DNA from: an uncultured Bacteroidota bacterium
GTDB taxonomy: Bacteria > Bacteroidota > Bacteroidia > Bacteroidales > UBA12077
NCBI GenBank assembly: GCA_913055635.1
Contig: CAJXLK010000011.1
Span: forward strand, 1 to 64,000
Direction of reading: 5' to 3'
DNA: 64,000 nucleotides
Part shown: positions 36,501-44,380 of the stretch, in pieces
Position numbering within the stretch: the first letter of the stretch is position 1
How the letters are laid out: the number at the start of each line of letters is the position of its first letter
Notes under the pieces: model-generated
The model's input: the letters and a program-made list of their open reading frames with translations, nothing else
What the model was told of the DNA's origin: nothing
Databases searched by the model: none
Program-made: the position numbers and the translations under genes

Positions 36501-37457
36501 GACATCATTGACATCTCCAAAATCGAAGCCGGCCAGGTGCACATCGAACACACCCGGTTTTCCCTCAACGAAATGATGGACGAATTGTACCAGATGCATA
36601 GCAACGAACTGCAAAACAAAAGCAAAAACAACATTACCCTGAACCTTCATAAAGCTTTTTCTGATGCTTCCTCGGAAATCTCTTCTGATCAGCTGCGGCT
36701 CAAACAGATCCTTACCAACTTGCTGAGCAATGCCGTGAAGTTCACTTCCTCCGGTACCATTGAATTTGGTTATGAGCCCGCCGGGAACAACGGGCTTATG
36801 TTCTACGTGGAAGATACCGGACCGGGTATTCCCCAGGAAAAGCAAAAACTCATATTCAACCGGTTCCGTCAGGCAGATGAATCATCCTCCAAATCATTCG
36901 GAGGAACAGGCCTGGGATTGGCCATCAGCAAAAACCTGGTGGAAATGTTGGGAGGCTCCATTGAGGTGGAGTCCGAAGAAAATCGCGGCACCACTTTCCG
37001 CTTTACCCTGCCCTACCAGCCGGCCATCACCAGCAACACCTCCCAGTCTGCACCGGCCCACTCCAATCTGAGTCAATACGACAATCTGTTTGAAGGTTTT
37101 CAGATTCTGGTGATTGAAGACGACCCGATCAGCAAACAGTTTATCAGCGAAATCCTTCAACCCACCGGGGCGGTGCTGCATTTTGCCGAAAAAGCAACCC
37201 TCGGTTACCGGCGCTACTTCAAACTGCACAAGCAAATTGACCTGATTCTTATGGATCTCCGACTGCCGGACATCAGCGGACTGGATATCACAAGAAGAAT
37301 CAGAGCGTTAGACAAAAACCTGCCCATCATTGCCCAAACTGCCTATGCCATGAGCGAAGACCGGGAAAAATGCCTTCAGGCCGGATGCAACGATTACCTG
37401 GCCAAACCCACCGACCAGTTTAGCCTGCTGGCCAAACTCCAGGCTTACCTCAAATAA
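33555..37457 (+). CDS. Membrane hybrid histidine kinase with multiple PAS domains, one GAF and a receiver
   Basis: This 1300-residue kinase has two membrane segments (about 24-43 and 193-215) flanking a helical periplasmic domain of about 150 residues. Three PAS domains follow (about 228-345, 360-480, 490-615). Then comes a GAF domain (about 625-785) with an unusual HCHACPL motif near residue 713, and a fourth PAS (about 797-915). A HisKA domain has H937 (NMSHEIRTPMNGVVGF), an HATPase domain has N-, G1- and G2-box motifs (FGGTGLGLAISKNLVEMLGG), and the receiver has phospho-acceptor D1234 (LILMDLRLPDISG) and a C-terminal Lys (DYLAKP). AAGGAGG at 33542-33548 sets the start. No DNA-binding output domain is present, so the signal must pass to another protein. 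No partner regulator is adjacent; the ligand is unknown. Confidence 0.92.
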   Translation: MSIINQDQPTKKRHQRNIPFRLRLLFAGLLMLSLVLGILYFQRVGHRMASHYTPMLKASNNIKQNITSAHLWTEEVILGTSRVPLDSVKSHMDRAMALTEAMLEGGNVKGNKIFPLTDSILREKMQITQRRVKKFHALILQRWPGDVGSGNTETQPHSRFNRLYQQIVQTVDQLEFQLHQRFKRELSRFRFLQFLLLGILIVIVIYTTLLVYRFTRERNQTLQEIAENENNLRITLKSIGDAVITTDLNGKITRINQIARELTGYFEGEALGQAVDDILMLYHTQTREKIKNPVNLVLQTGKTAGLANDTLLKSKDGREYQIADSGAPITDAKGNIHGVVLVFRDISEAYQRQKQIRESEAKYRKFFKTSRDAVFITTVKGRWIDMNDATVELLGYSSKQELMETPVQQIYYRPEDRKEHTSQIISKGFTREYPVDLVKKDGTLVHALITSVPFYDSSGHIEGFQGTIHDHTYIQHTEETLRQERNKLRQLTETSPVSILLMDERGSLNYANQRARDVLDLDDDALESHRCMESQWQITDMNGNPVPRDQLPFEQVKKTGKPVYGNEFTFTQSNGRQLMVQVNAAPIFGGSNHLKGVVATLENITRRKENEKRIHHLNSVLDAIRKINQLIIKEQDRSTIIHQVGHILTGSRNFTNSWIALLDEHHQITMTAASNLNQQFPAFREKLAEGFWPQCLNRVIHQKTTFIPDKQIHCHACPLADLYQETGTICLPLKHGKKIFGMLNVTLPVEMTADPEEKALLEEMAHDIGFALFNIELRETKARMEASLMESERKFRTLMENAFDGIYLTRSRHFEYVNHRFCEITGYTAGELTSSEFNFYDLLTPESKNLVAQRYQARQRQEKIPNRYEMRIYTEAGELKDVELSTVSLESGNEVTVMGIMRDVTQRKMAERELLKAKEKAEESDRLKTAFLANMSHEIRTPMNGVVGFTKLLKQKDFPKNKQKEFLDIIDSRANHLLDLINDIIDISKIEAGQVHIEHTRFSLNEMMDELYQMHSNELQNKSKNNITLNLHKAFSDASSEISSDQLRLKQILTNLLSNAVKFTSSGTIEFGYEPAGNNGLMFYVEDTGPGIPQEKQKLIFNRFRQADESSSKSFGGTGLGLAISKNLVEMLGGSIEVESEENRGTTFRFTLPYQPAITSNTSQSAPAHSNLSQYDNLFEGFQILVIEDDPISKQFISEILQPTGAVLHFAEKATLGYRRYFKLHKQIDLILMDLRLPDISGLDITRRIRALDKNLPIIAQTAYAMSEDREKCLQAGCNDYLAKPTDQFSLLAKLQAYLK

Positions 37458-37537
37458 TACCTTTTACAAAATAAAGCCACCGCCTTTTGAGTTTATTTTT
37501 GTAATATTGTTGATCGCTAAACATCAAAATTACAAGT

Positions 37538-38011
37538 ATGTGGCGTAAAATCCGGATAACACTGAAAAACCACTGGGTCAAAATACTCTCCTCCCTGCTG
37601 GCTGGTTTGCTGATCGGCAGCGGCATCATTTATTCCATTGAACAGCAGCAGGAAGAATTCTGGCGCCAAAAATACCTGGCCCAGCAACAAATAAGTGATT
37701 CCCTGAAAAATCAACTAAGTCGGGCCCAGGATCAACAGGAGCAACTGATGGAAAAAAACAAAAAAATACGCAATGACCTGGGGGTAACCATCCTCTCCAG
37801 CATCCGCTCCAATTTTTATGACCTGAAAGCCCTGAAATCAAAAGATTATAATACCCAGCTTTACTACAACCAGGAAGAATACAAATCCAACCTGGTGCCC
37901 AAGGCCATTGGGGAAAGATGGAACATTGACATTTTCAACCAGCAGTACAAGGCGGAATTGCAAACGATGATGGATTCGATTGACCAGGCCAAAGAGCAGG
38001 AAAAAAACTAA
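37538..38011 (+). CDS. Membrane-anchored coiled-coil hypothetical protein
   Basis: This 157-residue protein has a single membrane anchor (about 15-33, ILSSLLAGLLIGSGIIYSI). A long charged coiled coil (about 35-80, QQQEEFWRQKYLAQQQISDS) and a C-terminal helical or mixed domain (to 157) follow. I do not recognise the family. A -7-like TATTTTTG lies at 37494-37501, about 40 bases upstream. It is followed after 21 bases by an MgtC-type gene, so the two may be co-transcribed. The topology suggests an envelope protein facing the periplasm. Confidence 0.65.
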   Translation: MWRKIRITLKNHWVKILSSLLAGLLIGSGIIYSIEQQQEEFWRQKYLAQQQISDSLKNQLSRAQDQQEQLMEKNKKIRNDLGVTILSSIRSNFYDLKALKSKDYNTQLYYNQEEYKSNLVPKAIGERWNIDIFNQQYKAELQTMMDSIDQAKEQEKN

Positions 38012-38032
38012 ATCATCATAAAACCAGGTCTT

Positions 38033-38503
38033 ATGGAATGGGTTAAAGAACTTGAAATTCTTTTACAGGTCATTATTGCCTCGATTTTAGGGGGCATCAT
38101 AGGATACGAAAGGGAAAAGACCGATAAACCGGCCGGCATCAAAACCAACATGATTGTTGGCGGGTCGGTGGCCTTGCTGGTATCGCTGGGGGAGACCATC
38201 ACCCTGCATTTTCACGAGCTGGATATCTCCGAAGACATTCAGGCCGATCCCACCCGGATCATTCAGGCCATCATTGTCGGGGTCAGCTTCATTGGCGCCG
38301 GCACGGTGATGCAGGTGCAAAAGGTGTATAAGGTCAAATACCTGACCACCGCCGCTTCCATCCTCTACTCTACGGGGGTGGGCATGAGTGTTGCCCTTGA
38401 GCAGTATATTCTGGCGGTCGGATTAACCGCATTCATTTTGATCATCTATTACCCGATCAAATGGATAGAAGACAAATTCATCAAAAAACCCCCCGAAGAC
38501 TAA
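38033..38503 (+). CDS. MgtC/SapB-family inner membrane protein
   Basis: This 156-residue protein contains the family motifs in order: LGGIIGYEREKTDKPAGIKT (the conserved GxERxxxxKPAGxRTN-like loop), VGVSFIGAGTVMQ and YLTTAASILYSTGVGMSVAL. It has four membrane helices. The C-terminal soluble domain of longer MgtC proteins is absent, which is common in SapB-type members. In other bacteria these proteins affect magnesium homeostasis, acid resistance or ATP synthase; the molecular role here is not known. The stop codon is followed within 2 bases by the GC-rich palindrome cluster at 38506-38600, which may terminate transcription. Confidence 0.88.
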   Translation: MEWVKELEILLQVIIASILGGIIGYEREKTDKPAGIKTNMIVGGSVALLVSLGETITLHFHELDISEDIQADPTRIIQAIIVGVSFIGAGTVMQVQKVYKVKYLTTAASILYSTGVGMSVALEQYILAVGLTAFILIIYYPIKWIEDKFIKKPPED

Positions 38504-38505
38504 GA

Positions 38506-38600
38506 ACCCCGCTTAGCGGGGTAAGCCCCCCGCTTAGCGGGGGTAGAAAAAGGGACCCCGCTAAGCGGGGTCGGATTTTTTTGACCCCGCTAAGCGGGGT
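38506..38600. repeat. Four GC-rich palindromes, two in each orientation
   Basis: ACCCCGCTTAGCGGGGT-type palindromes occur at about 38506-38522 and 38526-38542 in one orientation (core CTTAG). They occur at 38555-38571 and 38584-38600 in the opposite one (core CTAAG). The two halves are inverted with respect to each other, so the whole block could also fold into a large hairpin. It sits between the MgtC stop and the rhodanese gene promoter and belongs to the same family as 14934-15096 and 56300-56418. Confidence 0.88.
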
Positions 38601-38620
38601 GGGGTTAACATTTCTGTCCT

Positions 38621-38628
38621 TAAATTTG
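38621..38628 (+). promoter_or_regulatory. Probable -7 promoter element of the rhodanese gene
   Basis: TAAATTTG matches the TAnnTTTG consensus and lies 35 bases before the ATG at 38664. No TTTG is seen at the proper -33 position, which is occupied by the last palindrome. Confidence 0.4.
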
Positions 38629-38663
38629 TACCTTAGGGTGAACCAAATCAAAAAGACCGGACC

Positions 38664-39974
38664 ATGAGCCAGCGACCCGAAGAAGTATCGACCCAGCAAT
38701 TGATGGGGCATATACATGATGCTCGTCATGTGACAATAGATATTCGTCCCATTGAAGCCTATAATGGCTGGCCTCTCCAGGGTGAAGCCCGTGGGGGCCA
38801 TATTCAGGGATCCAAAGCTTTTCCTTATGAATGGACCGGTTATGAAAACTGGTGGCAAATACTCCAGGATAAGGGTGTTTCAATGGACCGGCCGGTAACG
38901 CTCTATGGTAATGACCCCGAAAAAACAGAGCAAATGGGAAGCTGGTTGATGGAAAAGGGCCAACAGCAGGTGAACATTTACCATGGCTTCACCAGGGAGT
39001 GGTCGGCTGATAAAAGCCTGCCCATGGAGCGGCTCGAACGCTACCCAATGCTGGTTGGCCCTCACTGGGTCAATGAACTGATCAACGGAAAGGATCCGGC
39101 CACTTTCGAAAACAAAGAATTTGTGGTTTGCCACAGCCATTACGGCTACCTGAAGGATTATCACAACGGGCACATTCCGGGGGCCATCGAGCTGAACACG
39201 ATGGATCTTGAATCGTCTGAGACGTGGAACCGCCGATCACCGGGAGAATTGCGCCAGGCCCTTCTTAAGCGGGGGATTACCAGGGATACGACGGTGGTTG
39301 TATATGGCCGTTTTTCCTATCCCGACAACCGCGAAAAATACCCCGGCCAACGGGCCGGGCATCTGGGCGCCATGCGGTGTGCAGCCATATTGCTATACGC
39401 CGGGGTACGCGACATCCGCATACTCAATGGAGGATTGGCCCGATGGGAACAGGCCGGTTACCCGGTTTCCCGGCAAACCAATAGCCCCGAGGCAAAGGAT
39501 AACTTCGGGGCAGAAATCCCCGTGCATCCGGGGGTATTTGTGGATATGGAACAGGCAAAAAACATGCTCCAGGCCAATGGCAGTGAACTGGTCAGTATGA
39601 GAAGCTGGGAGGAATTCATTGGGGAGGTCAGCGGATACAATTACATAGGTAAAACCGGACGCATCCCCGGGGCCATCTTTGGCAACTGCGGAAGCGATGC
39701 CTACCATATGGAAAACTACCGCAATCCCGACCATACCATGCGGGAGTATCATGAAGTAGCCGCTAACTGGGCAAAAAATGGGATTGTGCCGGAAAAGCAC
39801 ATTGCCTTTTACTGTGGCACCGGATGGCGGGCCAGTGAAGCTTTCTGGAATGCCTACCTGATGGGATGGCCTAACGTATCCATCTATGACGGGGGATGGT
39901 TCGAATGGGCCGGTAACCCCGACAACCCAATTGAACAGGGTGACCCTGGCCAGCCTTCCGGGTCAGCTCAATAA
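38664..39974 (+). CDS. Triple-rhodanese-domain sulfurtransferase-like protein
   Basis: This 436-residue cytosolic protein is made of three rhodanese-like domains. Domain 1 is at about 8-125 (HVTIDIRPIEAYNGWPLQGE, GGHIQGSKAFPYEW, VTLYGNDPEKT). Domain 2 is at about 128-270 (GHIPGAIELNTMDLES, DTTVVVYGRFSYPDNREKYP, RILNGGLARWEQAGYPV). Domain 3 is at about 285-425 (SMRSWEEFIGEVSG, GRIPGAIFGNCGSDAYHMEN, HIAFYCGTGWRASEAF, VSIYDGGWFEWAG). Only domain 3 has Cys at the catalytic loop position (FYCGTGWRAS). Domains 1 and 2 have YGND and YGRF there and are probably inactive. The likely reaction is transfer of a sulfane sulfur, from thiosulfate or a persulfide, to an unknown acceptor. Single gene; promoter motif at 38621. 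Confidence 0.87.
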   Translation: MSQRPEEVSTQQLMGHIHDARHVTIDIRPIEAYNGWPLQGEARGGHIQGSKAFPYEWTGYENWWQILQDKGVSMDRPVTLYGNDPEKTEQMGSWLMEKGQQQVNIYHGFTREWSADKSLPMERLERYPMLVGPHWVNELINGKDPATFENKEFVVCHSHYGYLKDYHNGHIPGAIELNTMDLESSETWNRRSPGELRQALLKRGITRDTTVVVYGRFSYPDNREKYPGQRAGHLGAMRCAAILLYAGVRDIRILNGGLARWEQAGYPVSRQTNSPEAKDNFGAEIPVHPGVFVDMEQAKNMLQANGSELVSMRSWEEFIGEVSGYNYIGKTGRIPGAIFGNCGSDAYHMENYRNPDHTMREYHEVAANWAKNGIVPEKHIAFYCGTGWRASEAFWNAYLMGWPNVSIYDGGWFEWAGNPDNPIEQGDPGQPSGSAQ

Positions 39975-40074
39975 GCCACCCCGACAGGGAGCTTCCCGAA
40001 AAGTTAAAGGTTGCGGCCATCACCTTCCTATTTGAACCACTATAGGGGCGTCGGCATAGCAGGGCAAAAAAATC

Positions 40075-40104
40075 TTGACATCTCTTAATATCTACCGTAA
40101 TTTG
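40075..40104 (+). promoter_or_regulatory. Possible promoter of hflK-hflC
   Basis: TTGACA at 40075-40080 is followed 17 bases later by TAATTTGG (40098-40105), resembling a shortened TAnnTTTG -7 element. The ATG is at 40129. An in-frame TTG within this motif should not be taken as the start codon. Confidence 0.35.
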
Positions 40105-40128
40105 GTAAAAATTCTAAATCAATCAACT

Positions 40129-41112
40129 ATGGCCAACAATGAAAACTCAGATTTCCGAGCATCTCCGGAATATCGAAAGTTCAAGAAGCATTACAAGACA
40201 GTGATCTTGTTGGTGGTTCTTGTAATTTTGGCGTTTAACGCCTTTTTCCAGATCGGCGCCGAAGAAGTCGGTGTGGTTACCCGGTTTGGGAAACATGTCC
40301 GCACGGTTAATTCCGGGCTTAAGACGAAAGTTCCCTTTATAGAAGACGTATATAAAGTACCGGTTGAGCGGCAAAAGAAGCAGGAGTTTGGATTCCGCAC
40401 GGCTCAGGCCGGGGTTCGCTCACAGTATGCGCGTTCGTCCAGCACCAGTGACGAAGCCCTGATGCTCACCGGCGATTTGAACCTGGCCAATGTGGAATGG
40501 GTGGTTCAATACCGCATCGACAAGCCCCACAATTACCTGTTCAAAGTACGCAATGCCGAGAGCACCCTTCGGGACATCAGTGAATCGGTGATGCGGCAGG
40601 TTGTAGGCGACCGCACGGTCAACGAAGTTTTGACGGTGGGAAGGGCTGAGATCGCCAGCAAAACCAAAGCACTGATCCAGGATTTGAGCCGGGAGTATTC
40701 CCTTGGTATTCAGGTGGCCCAGGTGGTCCTGCAGGATGTCAATCCGCCCGAGCCGGTTAAAAAAGCGTTTAATGCGGTGAACGAAGCCCAGCAGCAAAAA
40801 GAAACCCTGATCAACCAAGCCAAATCCGAGTACAACAAAGTGATTCCCAAAGCCAGAGGACAGGCTGAAGAAACCATACAGAACGCCAAAGGTTACGCCA
40901 CGCGAAGGGTCAACAACGCCCAGGGTGAAGTGGCCCGTTTCAATGCCCTTTACAAGGAGTACGTCAGGGCGCCCGAAGTTACCAAACGGCGCCTCTATCT
41001 GGAAACCCTCCAGGAGGTGATCCCCAAACTCGGAGATAAGATCATCACCCCCAAGGAAGGCGGCAACACGATCCCCCTGCTCCAGATGCACCTGAAAAAC
41101 AAACAACAATAG
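40129..41112 (+). CDS. hflK: HflK-type SPFH/band-7 membrane protease modulator
   Basis: This 327-residue protein has a short cytosolic N-terminus, one membrane segment (about 24-42, VILLVVLVILAFNAFF) and an SPFH/band-7 domain. Motifs are EEVGVVTRFGKHVRTVNSGL, LTGDLNLANVEWVVQYRID, SVMRQVVGDRTVNEVLTVGR and VAQVVLQDVNPPEPVKKAFN. A long helical region (EAQQQKETLINQAKSEYNKV) follows. It is paired with hflC 24 bases downstream. The HflKC complex forms a large periplasmic cage around FtsH in other bacteria and modulates membrane-protein degradation. The start chosen is the ATG at 40129, because the frame upstream is only an open extension through the promoter. Confidence 0.92.
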   Translation: MANNENSDFRASPEYRKFKKHYKTVILLVVLVILAFNAFFQIGAEEVGVVTRFGKHVRTVNSGLKTKVPFIEDVYKVPVERQKKQEFGFRTAQAGVRSQYARSSSTSDEALMLTGDLNLANVEWVVQYRIDKPHNYLFKVRNAESTLRDISESVMRQVVGDRTVNEVLTVGRAEIASKTKALIQDLSREYSLGIQVAQVVLQDVNPPEPVKKAFNAVNEAQQQKETLINQAKSEYNKVIPKARGQAEETIQNAKGYATRRVNNAQGEVARFNALYKEYVRAPEVTKRRLYLETLQEVIPKLGDKIITPKEGGNTIPLLQMHLKNKQQ

Positions 41113-41136
41113 TCTCAACCACCAAATATTCCCATT

Positions 41137-42081
41137 ATGAAAGGCAAAAAGATATTATATATCAGTTTACTCATCCTTCTGGGCATCATCGTGCTGGCCC
41201 AGAGTGCCTACGTGGTTAAAGAAACCGAACAGGTGGTGGTCACCCAGTTTGGTAAACCCATAGGCGAACCGGATACCGAACCGGGATTATACTTTAAGAC
41301 CCCCTTTGTCCAAAAAGCCAACTTCTTCGACAAACGCTATCTGGAGTGGGACGGCGACCGCAACCAGGTACCGACCAAGAACAAAAAATTCATCTTTGTC
41401 GACACCTATGCCCGCTGGCAGATCACCGAACCCCTGCAATTTTACAAGCGCCTGACCAACGAGCGGGGTGCCCAATCGCGGCTGGATGATATTTTGGACG
41501 GGGAAACCCGCGACATCATTGCCAGCCACAGCCTGGAAGAAGCCGTTCGCAGCACCAACCGGAAGGCCGATACCGCCGGTCGCATCAGCAAGCTGGTGGC
41601 CGACAGTTTGGTCAACATCGAACTGGGCCGGCGACGGCTCCAAAACATGGTTCAAAAGGCCGCCAACCAGCAAACCCAAGACCTGGGCATTAAAGTGTTG
41701 GATTTTCGCTTTAAACGAATCAACTATGTACAGGATGTACGCAAACGGGTTTACGAAAGAATGAGAAGCGAGCGCTTCCGAATTGCCGATAAATTCCGTT
41801 CGGAAGGGCAAGGAGAAGCCTCCCGCATTAACGGCCAGAAAAACCGGGAACTCAATCAAATCCGCTCGGAAGCGTTCAAAAAAGCCGAAAAAATCAAAGG
41901 GGAAGCTGATGCGGAAGCGGCAGAAATTTATGCCAACGCATACAATAAAACCAACCGCGCTCAGCAACTCTATGAATTTACCAAAACCATGGAAACATTC
42001 AGGAAGACATTTGACAGCACCACCACAATCCTGCTATCCACCGATAGCGAGCTGTACAAATACCTGGATTCCATGGATTAA
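41137..42081 (+). CDS. hflC: HflC-type SPFH/band-7 membrane protease modulator
   Basis: This 314-residue partner of HflK has an N-terminal membrane anchor (about 6-24, ILYISLLILLGIIVLAQSAY). The SPFH domain contains TEQVVVTQFGKPIGEPDTEP, GLYFKTPFVQKANFFDKR and TYARWQITEPLQFYKRLTNE, then LGIKVLDFRFKRINY. It ends in the helical HflC motif RMRSERFRIADKFRSEGQGE, continuing ADAEAAEIYANAYN. It forms a two-gene operon with hflK, closed by the terminator at 42103-42146. Expected location is the inner membrane, with the bulk in the periplasm. Confidence 0.93.
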   Translation: MKGKKILYISLLILLGIIVLAQSAYVVKETEQVVVTQFGKPIGEPDTEPGLYFKTPFVQKANFFDKRYLEWDGDRNQVPTKNKKFIFVDTYARWQITEPLQFYKRLTNERGAQSRLDDILDGETRDIIASHSLEEAVRSTNRKADTAGRISKLVADSLVNIELGRRRLQNMVQKAANQQTQDLGIKVLDFRFKRINYVQDVRKRVYERMRSERFRIADKFRSEGQGEASRINGQKNRELNQIRSEAFKKAEKIKGEADAEAAEIYANAYNKTNRAQQLYEFTKTMETFRKTFDSTTTILLSTDSELYKYLDSMD

Positions 42082-42102
42082 AAAAAACACCGACAATCAT
42101 GA

Positions 42103-42146
42103 AAAACCGGGCCTTGTCACCAAAACAAGGCCCGGTTTTATTATTT
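42103..42146 (+). terminator. Rho-independent terminator of hflKC
   Basis: AAAACCGGGCCTTGT (42103-42117) and ACAAGGCCCGGTTTT (42125-42139) form a perfect 15-bp stem with a 7-base loop, followed by ATTATTT. It lies 21 bases after the hflC stop. Confidence 0.93.
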
Positions 42147-42313
42147 CCATCGCCTGACCGTTTTTATGCCTGTAGGCAATCATAAAAGGTTAACCCACAT
42201 TGTATTGCCCGGTTATTCAGAGATACCGCCATCTTTCGTGACGGAACTTTCATGCCTCAGGCATTTCCTTGTTATGCAGGTTTGGTTTGCGGCGCAGGCG
42301 GGTTGGCAGAACT

Positions 42314-42901
42314 TCATTCGCTTTTGATCAGTTCTATGTCAACATTGATTCCAACCTCACGGCCTACAATCAATCCCTTTCCAAACGACTTATCCCAGTC
42401 AACATTGTAATCAAAGCGGTCAATGCTGCCGGTGAGTTTAAATCCGGCACGGGTAGCACCCATGGCGTCAACCGTCCCCATGTATTTTACATCAAAGGTT
42501 TCAGTCCTGGTAACATCCTTGATGGTAAGCTGACCGGTAAGCTCATATTTTTGTTCCCCGACTTTGTCCATCGATTCACTGACAAACTTAATGTCAGGAT
42601 ATTCGGAGGTATTCAAGAAATCTTCTCCCTGAAGGTGTTTATCGCGTCTGTCATTATCGGTATCTACACTGGCAGCATCAATGTTCACTTTGATCTGAAC
42701 ATCGGTAAAATCATCGCCTTCAGTGAGGATGGTTCCGCTGAAATCATGAAATTTTCCGGCTACTTCCGAAATCTTCATATGGGTAGCGGTAAACTGAACC
42801 TTAGAATGAGCCTTATCGAACTTCCAGGTAGTCGATTGCCCAAAAAGCACCCCTGTTAAAACCAGGAAGGCCAAACTCAATAGCACATGTTTCATTTTCA
42901 T
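42314..42901 (-). CDS. YceI-family periplasmic lipid-binding protein
   Basis: This 195-residue protein has a signal peptide (to about residue 22, VLFGQ). One YceI lipocalin-like domain follows: TTWKFDKAHSKVQFTATHMK, then SGTI and VQIKVNIDAASVDTDNDRRD, then LNTSEYPDIKFVSE, LTIKDVTRTETFDVKY and FKLTGSIDRFDYNVDW. The family binds long isoprenoids or amphipathic ligands in the periplasm. The conserved D-x-R-D-x-HL motif (NDRRDKHLQGEDFL) is complete. It is a single minus-strand gene, convergent with the hflKC terminator. Confidence 0.93.
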   Translation of the reverse strand: MKMKHVLLSLAFLVLTGVLFGQSTTWKFDKAHSKVQFTATHMKISEVAGKFHDFSGTILTEGDDFTDVQIKVNIDAASVDTDNDRRDKHLQGEDFLNTSEYPDIKFVSESMDKVGEQKYELTGQLTIKDVTRTETFDVKYMGTVDAMGATRAGFKLTGSIDRFDYNVDWDKSFGKGLIVGREVGINVDIELIKSE

Positions 42902-43123
42902 AGTCTTAGGTTTTAATATTTAACAATCACTAAAAGTCAGACAATCCACCAAAGGATTTTGTTCAGAAGGGATATGGCGCATTTCAGGGGTTTCCCGGCA
43001 TACCTGGCGATACCCTACCAACCTGGTGGTTTAAAAAGACAGGCTCCCGGCCGGGCATTTTCATACCCAGGGGGTTTGTAAGTTGGCGGCATCCGTTTTG
43101 CCCGGGCATTGACTCACAACAGA

Positions 43124-43492
43124 TCAACCATGATCCTGGGGTTTGTAGAAAAAAGGGATCAAAAGGGTCCAGAGCACCAGGATCACCGAGCCGATATAGC
43201 CGGTATAGAGGCCATAGTAAGCAAAAGGACCGCCCAGGGCGTAGACCCAGACCATAAAGGAAACCATGGTAAAGAGGATCTGCCGGGGAACCTTGACCTC
43301 CATGATCCGAGTCATATAAAAAGGAATCAGCACCAGCAGGATGAGTGTAGCCCCGAGGCTTACCCAGGGGGCGGTTGAGGCTTTTTCAGGTATCAACCCT
43401 TCAATAACCAGGTAAGCCGCCACAATTTCAGAGGGGATCAGCTTTAACAACCGGTCTTTATAAGGGTTTTCAGCCAGTATTTGACGGGACAT
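43124..43492 (-). CDS. Small four-helix membrane protein next to a metacaspase
   Basis: This 122-residue protein has hydrophobic segments at about 20-33, 43-60, 70-90 and 96-115. The N-terminus is cytosolic and basic (MSRQILAENPYKDRLLKLIP). I do not recognise the family. It begins 6 bases after the stop of the metacaspase gene and is surely co-transcribed. That arrangement suggests the membrane protein is an effector, anchor or substrate of the protease, but no direct evidence exists. No catalytic residue pattern is visible. Confidence 0.75.
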   Translation of the reverse strand: MSRQILAENPYKDRLLKLIPSEIVAAYLVIEGLIPEKASTAPWVSLGATLILLVLIPFYMTRIMEVKVPRQILFTMVSFMVWVYALGGPFAYYGLYTGYIGSVILVLWTLLIPFFYKPQDHG

Positions 43493-43498
43493 AGGAAA

Positions 43499-44380
43499 TT
43501 AATTTTCTGATGAGCCGGCCGTCTTTTTCGCGGGGGTGTAAGCCATAAAAGGCAATGACCTGAAAGAGGCGGGGCATTCGAGCTGAGGGGTTTGCCCATA
43601 ATGATGGTTCATCAGCGATTGCCTGACATCCATTATCACATCGGACCGAGGGCCGGCATGCTTGTCATCGCTGAGCTGTTGGCACAGGTAATAGGTAAAG
43701 GCCCCATTATAGGAACCATTGATCAGGGCATCGGCAGATGTCTGATGATCCTGGCAACCGGCCCATAAAACATGATGCCTGGTAATGCGCGGATCATCCC
43801 GGAAAGCTCTTTTAGCCTTCAGGGGAAGACGCTGCTCGGAAAAACGCGCGGAAATATCCATTGGTGGCGGCCAATAACGATTAATGACGGGGAAGAAAGG
43901 GCCGGGCTCTTCAGGCTGGCCAAAGGCATCAAAGCGGGTTGCGGTACCTGCATGGCAACAATCCAATATGATTTCCATGAATACCCCCGAGGGCAATTGT
44001 TCGACCAATCCCCCCACCATATCATCGCTGATAAAACCATTATCCCAGTTCATATCACAGGGACACAAAATTTCATCGAGATGGTCCTTTAGTTCATCGT
44101 TGTTTCGGTCCCTGATCTGCGATCCATGGCCTGAAAAATGGAAAACCAATACATCACCCGCCTCAGCATAGCTAATCATTTGTTCCAGCCGCATCAGAAT
44201 ATTCCGTTTGGTGGCGCGTTGATCGGTTAATACCCGTATATCCTCATTATCAAATCCAAAGAACGTTTTCAACACATTCCTGATGTTGGTGACATCGTTG
44301 ATGCATCCCCGTAAATCATGAGCCCCGCCATAATCATTGATGCCTACCAGCAATGCGCTTTTATTTCCATTTTCTTTCAT
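43499..44380 (-). CDS. Metacaspase-like cysteine peptidase (C14, caspase family)
   Basis: This 293-residue soluble protein has a caspase-like fold. It opens with SALLVGINDYGGAHDLRGCI, the usual start of bacterial metacaspases. The catalytic His is H85 in FHFSGHGSQ. The catalytic Cys is C142 in ILDCCHAGTATR, where D140 and the preceding Cys fit the D-x-C-H-x-G consensus. A CPCDM motif (C106, C108) resembles the calcium- or structure-related loop of the family. Family members cleave after Arg or Lys. No signal peptide is seen. The adjacent membrane protein gene follows by 6 bases. Such pairs occur in stress or programmed-death contexts in some bacteria, but the role here is unknown. Confidence 0.9.
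   Translation of the reverse strand: MKENGNKSALLVGINDYGGAHDLRGCINDVTNIRNVLKTFFGFDNEDIRVLTDQRATKRNILMRLEQMISYAEAGDVLVFHFSGHGSQIRDRNNDELKDHLDEILCPCDMNWDNGFISDDMVGGLVEQLPSGVFMEIILDCCHAGTATRFDAFGQPEEPGPFFPVINRYWPPPMDISARFSEQRLPLKAKRAFRDDPRITRHHVLWAGCQDHQTSADALINGSYNGAFTYYLCQQLSDDKHAGPRSDVIMDVRQSLMNHHYGQTPQLECPASFRSLPFMAYTPAKKTAGSSEN

Noticed and set aside
35883-36845. A 320-codon minus-strand frame
   Set aside because: It is antisense to the HisKA/HATPase part of the hybrid kinase; composition is Phe/Gly/His-rich as expected for such shadows.
40075-40128. Longer HflK starting at TTG 40075
   Set aside because: The TTG is part of a TTGACA promoter-like motif, and the ATG at 40129 fits the normal HflK N-terminus.
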